Assembly: GCA_029718625.1 (NCBI GenBank)
Contig: CM056377.1
Span: 95,100,998 to 95,164,997 of the forward strand
DNA length: 64,000 nt
Reading direction: 5' to 3'
Source of the DNA: Synaphobranchus kaupii
Taxonomy: Eukaryota; Chordata; Actinopteri; Anguilliformes; Synaphobranchidae
The position numbers and the translations under genes were made by a program. How positions within the stretch are numbered: position 1 is the first letter of the stretch; every line of letters begins with the position of its first letter. Below, in pieces: positions 57,501 through 64,000 of this stretch. The notes under the pieces were generated by a model that did no database searches, had not been told where the DNA came from, and saw only the letters and a program-made list of their open reading frames with translations.

Positions 57501-60500
57501 CAATCTTCTGTTACGGGACAATGGCTATCCATCCACATATTATGCTGATAACATATCAAGCCTAATGCGTGAATTGTCAATGATGGAAAACTCGTGCACT
57601 GCAATAGACGGACATTTGAGTTCTGAAAATGTTCTTCAGATGTCATTACAATACAGCTCTCTAGGCCTACAGCCTGTAAGTAAATAGAATGGCTTTCACT
57701 GAAAAAAGTTCAAAACCTTCTCCAGTGAATATTGCATTTATTGTTTTTCAAATAGCCGAGGCTACAGCGGATTCACTGTGCATAAGGTTTTTTCAATTGC
57801 ATACGGTTAAAGAACGGAGATAAATGTCACCATGTTAACTGAATTTGAACCGTATTCTTCGTCCTTCATATTTTTAAAGTGACAGTGACAAGGTTTCCAT
57901 ACTCTCAGCTTATTAAAACCCTGCTGATTTCACCTGTTATTCCATAACTGAACAAAACGATTTTAAAGAGAACTAAGCGTCTAATTAGAAACTAAAATAA
58001 TTTGCAGCACGTTAAACAATTAATTCACAATTAATTCTAATGCCATTCTCTGCATGTGCGCTTTAACTTCATGCATGAGCATGTCTGTTTCCCCTGCTGC
58101 AAATCACACTTTTCACAGTCTTCCTTGGAAAGTGGATTGTTTACAAGCAGCATTAGCCTACGCTAAGAGTAAAACAAGTTGGTCACATTTCCATAAGCAG
58201 GACATTACAAAACAAGGGAAAATATGCGTGAACCTATAGGTTACCAACCTGGCAGCTTTATTGTATTTAGTGTCATCATTAAGGCAAAATAACGTTATTT
58301 ATGTTATTAATCATTACATTACATTACATTTATTTAGCAGACGCTTTTATCCAAAGCGACGTACAGTAAGTGCGTACAGAGACATCATCATCATTACAGA
58401 ACAGACAAGGCAAAGCACATCCTTTGCATAATGTAGCAGCTATCCCTAGCTATCCCTAATCAAAATTAGAACGCAGGTAGCCTAATGAACTTCGGATGAA
58501 GCTTGAAATAAAAATATTATACGTGATCTGCAGAAACATCCTTCTGGCCTGATGTTTGATCAAACACAGACTAACAAATGCAATGGGTTGGTTCACTTGA
58601 GTCTTTCTAGTAAGACAGGGCCATTTTCAAGGCCTATGGATATGAATCCAACACTGACAAAAATGTTCAACGTGGCCCACATCGGTCAACAAACTGAAAA
58701 ACAAGAAAGAAAAGAAGAAAATTATAGACATCTTACCTGTCTCCGCTCCACTTGCTCTGACATTTTGTGGATCACCAGTGGTTTGCTCCTGCTCACGTGG
58801 ATTGTCCACTGAAGTGCCATCATGTCTACATGCTGTTGAGGAACAGAATTAAGGTTGGGTCTGCAGGTCTTCCCCAGCTTTATTCATAAGGGAACAGTGA
58901 GTTGGATGACAAAATAAAATATTGGAAATTAAAGCAATTTCTTAATGCAGAATGAATGCAATGGTATATACACTATTTATACCATTTTTTTAAATAGAAA
59001 TTTAAAAAGGATTCAAACCAATATCAACAGAAAGATTGTTCTCTGTAACTTGCTGTTCTGCTTACAGAAACTGCATCTCCAATAATGCAGTTCTTTTGAG
59101 ACAGAGTATGAGTATCCTACTCACTGTCATCTGTTTTCTCAGAGTCTTCCATCTCATCTTCTTTCTTTGGATCGCATTTGTCTAGTTAGGCCAATAGAAG
59201 AGAAATTCAGTGCACTTCCCAGGGAGAAGTGAGGGTCACATAGATGCTCCGTTTCACGGCATGACCTAAAATTATATACGTGATCTGCCAAAACATTATA
59301 TTTATGTCCTGATATTTGATCAAACACAGACTGACAAATGCAATAGGTTGGTTCACTTGAGTCTTTCTAGTAAGACATTGGCCTCTCCATCCTTCCATTT
59401 TCAAGGCCTATAGCTACAAAACCAACACTAACAAAAATTTTCAATGTGGCCCACATCGGTCAACAAACTGAAAAACAAGAAAGAAAAGAAGAGGAAAGTT
59501 ATAGACATCTTACCTGTCTCCGGTCCACTTGCTACATTTTGTGGATCACCAGTGGTTTGCTCCTGCTCACATGGATTGTCCACTGAAGTGCCATCATGTC
59601 TACATGCTGTTGAGGAACAGAATTAAGGTTGGGTCTGCAGGTCTTCCCCAGCTTTATTCATAAGGGAACAAACAGTGAGTTGGATGACAAAATAAAATGC
59701 TGGAAATTAAAGCATTTTCTTAATGCAGAATGAATGCAATGGAATAGACGTTGTGTATTAATACATTTTTTTTTAAATCTAAGAACGATTAAACCCAATA
59801 TCAACAGAAATATTTTTCTCTGCAACTTGTTCCGTTTACTGAAACTATAATCAAGTTATTTCTCTCATGGTACATGCATTGCAGTCTGGGAAAATGTGGT
59901 GGGGCACTCTATAAACCGTAGAAAAATAGGCCAATCTCTTGTTGTGTGAAATTAAACTAAATATTGATGTTGTCACCGCGTAACGTGCGTGTAGGCCTAC
60001 ATGCCACGAAACCTCATGATGCAGCTAACATAATACGAATTGATTTGTTTAGTCACGTTTAGACTGTGGAAACACGGAAAAACATAATACACAAAATTGA
60101 CGTTCCAGGTTGCTCTTTAAGGCCTCTCCCAATTCCAAGATATTCCAGTTGGATATATGTCACATTCACTCTCATCAAACTCGAGAAGTATCAACAATCA
60201 ACACAGATGTATTTGGCTTATCTTATATTATTTTATATAATGGCATTGCAGTGAAAGAAAAAAAAAAAACTTTAGTTGTCTAACAACGATTGATTTAATC
60301 TTTTCCGCAGGCTGTGTCTGTTTCCGTCAAGCTGCTGTTTGGAGAAAACTGCTGACAGTGAGGGTACATTCTTGATAAAAGGAGTGTCTGACTCTCCGAC
60401 ATCAGGATTATCACAATACAAAAAATGCTGTATGTGTGTTCTAAGAAGAAGAATTAGGTTGTATGACAGCACAGATATTTACCATTTGTAGCGATATTAA

Positions 60501-60516
60501 CACCACTGCTTTCCAT
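42388..60516 (-). CDS. tor1aip2: Torsin-1A-interacting protein (LULL1-like), copy 2, with amplified N-terminal exons
   Basis: Minus strand. Start exon 60483-60516 (MESSGVNIATN). Then 59514-59606, 59125-59181, 58737-58832, 56579-56674, 56202-56258, 55521-55619, 55269-55343, 55079-55135, 54386-54484, 54133-54207, 53943-53999, 49799-49897, 49547-49621, 48670-48768, 48421-48495, 43271-43345 and terminal exon 42388-43154. The start exon ends in phase 1 and all internal exons are phase 1-1; together they predict about 694 aa. The N-terminus is acidic and low-complexity. The last exon gives a membrane helix (ILPTIIGVLVIAVFIGVFYF) and a luminal torsin-activating domain with [12 protein letters not shown], the arginine-finger LWSRISHL and an end EEQGCRL close to that of LULL1. 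Which cassette exons are really spliced in is unknown. Exon 49357-49414 is omitted because it would shift the frame. Confidence 0.75.
44372..44671 (-). pseudogene. HARBI1-type transposase fragment
   Basis: A minus-strand frame with GFPGVLGAIDCTHIQIHAPP and VNRKGTHSINVQVTCD matches the first catalytic Asp region of the HARBI1/Harbinger DDE nuclease. It is about 100 residues against more than 300 in a full enzyme. The rest was lost or displaced by the inserted MITE. Confidence 0.85.
44684..45198. mobile_element. MITE with TATCCCAGATAGC ends
   Basis: TATCCCAGATAGCAAGCGAA is inverted at the right end. The arms contain repeated ACGTTGATTCAAC blocks over about 130 bp. It is nested in the Harbinger element and has no coding capacity. 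Confidence 0.8.
46325..47183 (+). mobile_element. Solo LTR, same family as 15759-19148
   Basis: Begins TGTAATGGGGACGTGACC and ends AAAAACCATGACA, with target duplication AAGTC (46320-46324, 47184-47188). It is 859 bp, shorter than its relatives because it holds fewer internal modules. Confidence 0.88.
48353..49477 (-). repeat. Exon-bearing tandem unit 1 of tor1aip copy 2
   Basis: Minus-strand order: d1 49357-49414, c1 ending at 49259, b1 48670-48768, a1 48421-48495. Exon a encodes EHEGDKPDTHNLQEKPDD-type sequence, b encodes QQTPGLLSTAGAPDHSPLD and d encodes KLVPEEEDQNNVSEKAGY. d1 has one extra A after its acceptor (58 instead of 57 bp) and would shift the frame. The unit recurs about every 1.13 kb. 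Confidence 0.85.
49357..49414 (-). pseudogene. Frame-shifting exon copy d1
   Basis: Identical in layout to exons 53943-53999 and 55079-55135 but with six instead of five A after the TAG acceptor. The length of 58 bp is not a multiple of three, so inclusion would disrupt the reading frame. Either it is skipped or this gene form is damaged. A sequencing or assembly slip in the homopolymer is possible. Confidence 0.7.
50559..53266 (-). mobile_element. piggyBac-like element nested in the hAT
   Basis: TTAA flanks (50555-50558, 53267-53270) and similar inverted ends CCCTATTTACTTTGGCC and GGCCAAAGCCTATAGAG indicate a piggyBac-type transposon of 2.7 kb. Near the right end lies a short palindrome GAGACGCATGCGTCTC. 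Only two short exon-like pieces of a protein are visible on the minus strand. TA/CA dinucleotide runs fill 51538-51620. Confidence 0.65.
51347..52074 (-). CDS. Possible 5' exons of a piggyBac-type or captured gene
   Basis: On the minus strand 52055-52074 reads MDPCLD and ends at GGACAT|GTAAGT. Segment 51347-51410 follows TGTCTTTTTCAG and reads on in frame as EDSEDTPPPPNTSVVGGG, ending CAG|GTTTGC. Joined they give a 28-residue acidic start. Acidic N-termini are common in piggyBac transposases, but a captured host 5' end fits too. No catalytic part is present. Confidence 0.35.
54064..55199 (-). repeat. Exon-bearing tandem unit 3 of tor1aip copy 2
   Basis: Contains d3 55079-55135, c3 ending 54981, b3 54386-54484 and a3 54133-54207. 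All are open and splice-flanked, with the a, b and d exons phase 1-1. Very similar along its whole length, introns included, to units 1, 2 and 4. Confidence 0.85.
55200..56280 (-). repeat. Exon-bearing tandem unit 4 of tor1aip copy 2
   Basis: Contains e1 56202-56258 (KCKPKREDEMGDSENKDS, same 57-bp size as the d exons), c4 ending 56109, b4 55521-55619 and a4 55269-55343. The c segment, if ended at ATGAATATG|GTGGAG, is an 84-bp phase 1-1 exon with residues QQTLDLPCVQKRAQ, related to exon b; its donor is weak. Confidence 0.8.
56851..58316 (+). mobile_element. Harbinger-like insertion, decayed
   Basis: Starts GGGCCCTATCTTACACCCGG, a Harbinger-type end; the mirror end is not visible. Around 57500-57545 the + frame LLLRDNGYPSTYY resembles the GDSGY block of Harbinger nucleases. 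It interrupts the f-exon family. Confidence 0.45.
58317..58470 (-). mobile_element. L2 3' end, antisense
   Basis: ACATTACATTACATTTATTT AGCAGACGCTTTTATCCAAA GCGACGTACA is the reverse complement of the L2 tail seen at 35770-35820. About 150 bp remain. Confidence 0.8.
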
Positions 60517-60668
60517 TTTTGTCAAATACGCGATCTTAGAACATGTAAGGATTCTAGTAAGAAGGAGGGCATATGATCGTTTCTATCCGCAGAAACAGCC
60601 CAAATGTCCGTTTAGAAAGATGGAGACAACCTGTAACTAAAAGATGCAGCAGATTAGTGGTCACACAC

Positions 60669-61090
60669 CAAGGTTATTATAGTTAACTGAAACTAAAATA
60701 AAAATTAAAAAAAACATTTTATTTAACTGTAATAAAAATTAAAAATAAAACTGTAATGTAGTGTTGCAAAACTAACTGAAATAAAATAAAAATGACCATG
60801 AATTATTTTTAGTTTTAGTTTGTGATCCTTGTTTGATTTCCACTAGCTGATTCAGTTTGATGATGTGTATGCTATTCACCATTTATCTGTAATCTGGATT
60901 GCATATAGTGTCATTTGAAATAAATAAATAAATACATAAATACATACATACATACTCTCCCCCAACCCAACTATTGACTGTTATTAACTGAAATAAAAAT
61001 TAAAAATAAAAAACACACTGAGAACGAACTAAAGTGAAAGTGAAATAATAAAAAAAACTAAATTAAAAACTTAAAACTATAACAACCTTG
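60669..61090. mobile_element. AT-rich MITE with CAAGGTTATTATAGTT ends
   Basis: CAAGGTTATTATAGTT at the left and AACTATAACAACCTTG at the right are inverted. The interior consists of ACTAAAATAAAAATTAAAA-type repeats. It lies just upstream of the first coding exon of tor1aip copy 2. Confidence 0.7.
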
Positions 61091-62146
61091 CCACACACTA
61101 ACGTTAACTTAAGACGATCACAATCGAATGATGACGTCGTGCCACAAGAGGTTTCTGAGTTTCGATTCATCGGAACTTGTTCGCTAGCGATCGATCGATA
61201 ATTATGACCCGAGTATTGAGTCCGAAGAAACACCGAGTAACGTGGTTACCTCCAGCTCATTATAGGCTACTGTTAATGTTGTTAGGGGTTCGGTGGCGCA
61301 AACACCAGACATCACCCACATTTCAGTACCTTTTGCTGCCTACTCCTTAGCAGAAAAGCATAGCTACACCCTTCTGATAGCATCACGTTGACACACTAAT
61401 GTTAAGGTTAGTTTCATGTGAAGGAAGCAAATGGCAAATTAGTAATGTTACGTTTAAATAAGTAACACTGTAACGTTATATTAACTAGCAAGTTAACAAA
61501 ATGAGAGGAGGATACATTAACGTTAGGCTACTAAAGGTAAGTTAGCTATTATTGGTAAACGTAAACTTCAGGCTGTCCGTAGAATACAAACTTAATGTGA
61601 TGAGCAAAGTGACTAGCAAGTACCTAGCTATATCTATTTAGCAGTTTTGAATAAATTAATATGCAACGTTACCGTCTATAATATATCAAAACCATTAAAA
61701 CCGCACACGCTAGCTAACATTAAGCAAATTAAACATTTCGGCCTTTTCTTACGTATGTCAATAACTGTTAGATTAGACTCGTTCTAAATTATCTTAACCG
61801 ATCGTGTCGAATTTAATTATTCGCAAATGTCTCATACCTCCCGTGTCCGAGAGCGAGAGCGAGAGCAATTCGTGTTTAGAGAATTTTCTCCTTTTGTACC
61901 TTGTACTTCCTTGAGCGTTAAGTTTCACTTGTTAACATCCGACTCGGAACAACAGAATCGTGCCGTTGTTTCCCTCCATACCGTAACTAATGTAACATCA
62001 ACGACTGTGACGTCACTTGTAGAAGAACCACATTTTTTGTACAACCATGATACATTCATTTGTTTTCTTTACATAACGAAGCACACAATCTAAACATTTT
62101 TTTTAAATAATACATTTTTTAAAAGAATATGTAGTTAACTTTCAGC
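61091..62146. other. Upstream region of tor1aip copy 2, no gene seen
   Basis: Contains CRE-like TGACGTCA/ATGACGTCG sites near 61131 and 62010 and a GAGAGCGAGAGC tract near 61850. It could include promoter sequence, but no transcription start is evident. Confidence 0.35.
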
Positions 62147-62690
62147 TTAGGTATCATCAAATAAATCTAAGGAAACAGTGTTATTAACCAACATTTTTGC
62201 AGTTTTCTTATTTATATATTTTAGTGACTTACAATATAACCTCAGTTCTTTTGTAAAAACCACCAATACGGGCTGTGTTTTAATACATTTACACTTATGT
62301 ATAAAGAATTTACCTAAAATAATGAAAGTATTGAAAAGAAATTCTATATTTTCATCCTCCATTATTAACCCAAAGGTTATGTCATTTCTGGTAAACTGGG
62401 ATAAAGAGAAGACTTTTGTTTCTAACCAGTCAAACATACAATTCCAAAAGGTACTGCTATAAATACAAAAGAAAAACAGGTGATCCATTGTCTCAGTTTC
62501 TACGTCACAGAATAGTGGAAACAAAAATAAAAAGAAATACATTAAAAAAATGTGAACGGTAGTGATTTAAACCATAATCTATAGAAGACATTGAAGAAGA
62601 CGCTAACTGTACACTGAAACGTAATAAGTCCCCAGGTACTGATTGATCTAAGTAGTGAGTTTTATATGAAATTCTCAAAGAAGATATTGC
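62147..62690 (-). pseudogene. L1-type LINE ORF2, C-terminal fragment
   Basis: The minus-strand frame 62147-62542 (131 aa) has PLFCDVETETMDHLFFFC, FWNCMFDWL and FFIHKCKCIKTQP, the cysteine-rich C-terminal end of L1/Tx1-type ORF2 proteins. Truncated upstream and not functional. Confidence 0.75.
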
Positions 62691-62696
62691 CATTTA

Positions 62697-64000
62697 TTCT
62701 TAAAGTAGTCATACATAGAAGGTTTTGAGAATGAAGAACGCATGACACATGGCCTTATAAGCTTGATTCCCAAACCACAAAAAGATAAAGTTTTGCTTGA
62801 TAATTGGAGACCAAATAGCCTTTTACAAAATGATTATAAAATCATCGCCATATGCCTTGAACATCTGATTATACTGTATAAAGGAACGTCAGTCAGGTTT
62901 CATGTCTGGTGGATGTATTAGCAATAATAAACTAGTATTATATATTTTAGATTATTAAAACTTAATAGAAGATGAGAGCTTTTTCTTTTTTTTTTCTTTT
63001 TACACCATTAAAAAGAGGGGGGGGTGTAAGAAGGAATGTTCTAATGATTTTCAAAATAAAGTGGTCAAAATCATTTCTAAAAATCCCCCCAAAAAATTGC
63101 AATATAATACTTAATATTATTTTTAATGAAATTGGAGGACTATCCTTTTTATGCTGCAATTACAATATTTTCTAAATCCCACTGAAACTCTCTTCCATAA
63201 ACAAATTCTAATAAGCACAACTTTTCACCTCATACTTATAGTATTCATCTGAAATAACCAAGATATTAAATTTAAAAAACAAGACACCATTTAAGAAGAA
63301 ATGGTTTGAAAGTGGAATATTATTAGTTAGTCTTCTTGATTCTAAAGGTTGTCTCCTCTCATATAGAGATATTCTTGCTGTACATGAGTTCCCAGTTTCT
63401 CCAAGGGAGTATGCTCTATTTGATGAAATCCCCAATGGGGCAATAATGCTTCTTTGATCCTCTCCCAAAGGAAAAGAATGTGTTATGTCATCACTGGATC
63501 CTAAAAATATCTATATTGATGCTGAGTGTTCTATAGTATGTGGAAAAGCAAATAACAAATGTTAGAAATGTAATCCTCAGAAATATAATCACTGCTCCAC
63601 CTGCTGTCTTTTACTGGAATGGCATCTACGAGAATATAAACTCGGAATAGACTTGGCTTTTAGCAAAACAATATTTGTTAACCAACAAAATAAAATAAAT
63701 ATTGTTTAAAATTCTGCATATATGTTGTCCAGTAAAAACTTATTATACTAAATTCAACTCGAATACCAATACTTTATCGAATACCAGTTGCTAGTATTTT
63801 TGTAAAAACCAAGAAGAAGCCTTGTCACATCTTTGTTGGAATTGCAATTAAATTTAATATTTGAACATGCGTTTTTTGGAGTAAAGAAAGATGACATTTA
63901 TAATAATAAAATACTTTATCTGTCGATGACTATTTCTTGGTAAACACCATATACATACCAGCAAATTTCTCGACCAGAAACCAAATGTCTTGGCCTTTAG
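62697..64000 (+). pseudogene. L1-type LINE ORF2, decayed
   Basis: Plus-strand frames show LIPKPQKDK..LDNWRPNSLL and RQSGFMSGG (reverse transcriptase). Later come TAPPAVFYWNGIYENIN, LLAKQYLLTNKIK and CKNQEEALSHLCWNCN, and at the edge GKHHIHTSKFLDQKPNV. Many stops and frameshifts. The last motif matches FFIHKCKCIKTQP of the neighbouring minus-strand fragment, so these are two separate copies. The element probably continues beyond the window. Confidence 0.75.

Larger units (their letters stand above)
56345..59700 (-). repeat. Second exon duplication family (f exons) of tor1aip copy 2
   Basis: Three copies of one exon, 56579-56674, 58737-58832 and 59514-59606, encode CRRDATSVDNPREQEQTTGE-type sequence (32, 32 and 31 codons; the last lacks one codon). 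Surrounding intron sequence is also duplicated. Partner exons e lie at 56202-56258 and 59125-59181. The interval between copies 1 and 2 is widened by inserted transposons. Confidence 0.82.

Noticed and set aside
56851..58316. Complete Harbinger element interrupting the f exons
   Set aside because: Only the left end and a weak nuclease-like block are visible; the mirror end is absent, so it is listed as a decayed insertion rather than a complete element.
60272..60472. 66-codon minus-strand frame ending RLNQSLLDN just downstream of the gene 2 start exon
   Set aside because: The residue mix looks protein-like, but no acceptor in the right phase follows the start exon and no family was recognised; it could be an alternative last exon, but this is unsupported.
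62147..64000. L1 with a 5' inversion from twin priming
   Set aside because: The two opposite pieces both contain the same C-terminal motif (FIHKCK-type, at about 62400 and 63945), so they overlap in the element and must be separate copies.

Overview
The window looks like a stretch of a ray-finned (teleost) fish chromosome. The genes are split by many introns with normal GT/AG sites. The repeats are the teleost mix: Tc1/mariner elements (one with Sleeping-Beauty-type ends), hAT, piggyBac and Harbinger elements, L2 and L1 LINEs, solo LTRs and 5S- and tRNA-derived SINE pieces. The species cannot be fixed from the sequence alone. All gene models were assembled by eye by matching splice sites, intron phase and protein family patterns; no alignment or transcript evidence was available.

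Layout. 1-7.2 kb is intergenic and full of small palindromic DNA transposons. 9.1-21.2 kb (+ strand) carries an 11-exon ferric-chelate-reductase-1-like gene: signal peptide, reeler domain, Thr/Ser/Pro-rich stalk and a cytochrome b561-type membrane domain, with no DOMON domain between them. 21.2-26.2 kb is intergenic, with a two-armed Tc1 element and one orphan exon-like sequence. 27.0-38.3 kb (- strand) carries an 8-exon torsin-1A-interacting-protein gene (LAP1/LULL1 family, 502 aa), whose long introns hold an intact Tc1 element, a frameshifted Tc1, an L2 piece and two tandem arrays. 42.4-60.5 kb (- strand) carries a second gene of the same family. Its last exon is partly almost identical to that of the first, and its N-terminal part has been built up by repeated duplication of small symmetric exons in four units of about 1.13 kb, later split by nested transposons. 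62.1-64.0 kb holds two decayed L1-type LINE pieces in opposite orientation.

How the genes relate. The two torsin-cofactor genes are tandem paralogues. Both keep the luminal activator domain, including the arginine used as an arginine finger on torsin ATPases, while their nucleoplasmic/cytosolic N-termini have diverged completely. All N-terminal exons assigned to gene 2, and most of those of gene 1, are phase 1-1, so exons can be duplicated, lost or skipped without breaking the frame. The reductase-like gene is a separate unit with no evident functional link.

The most interesting signals are the exon amplification in gene 2, a probable gene-conversion tract of about 0.38 kb between the paralogues, the DOMON-less reductase architecture, an in-frame 54-bp minisatellite next to an exon of gene 1, and a transposon carrying many copies of a TAATTCCGTTAC motif.
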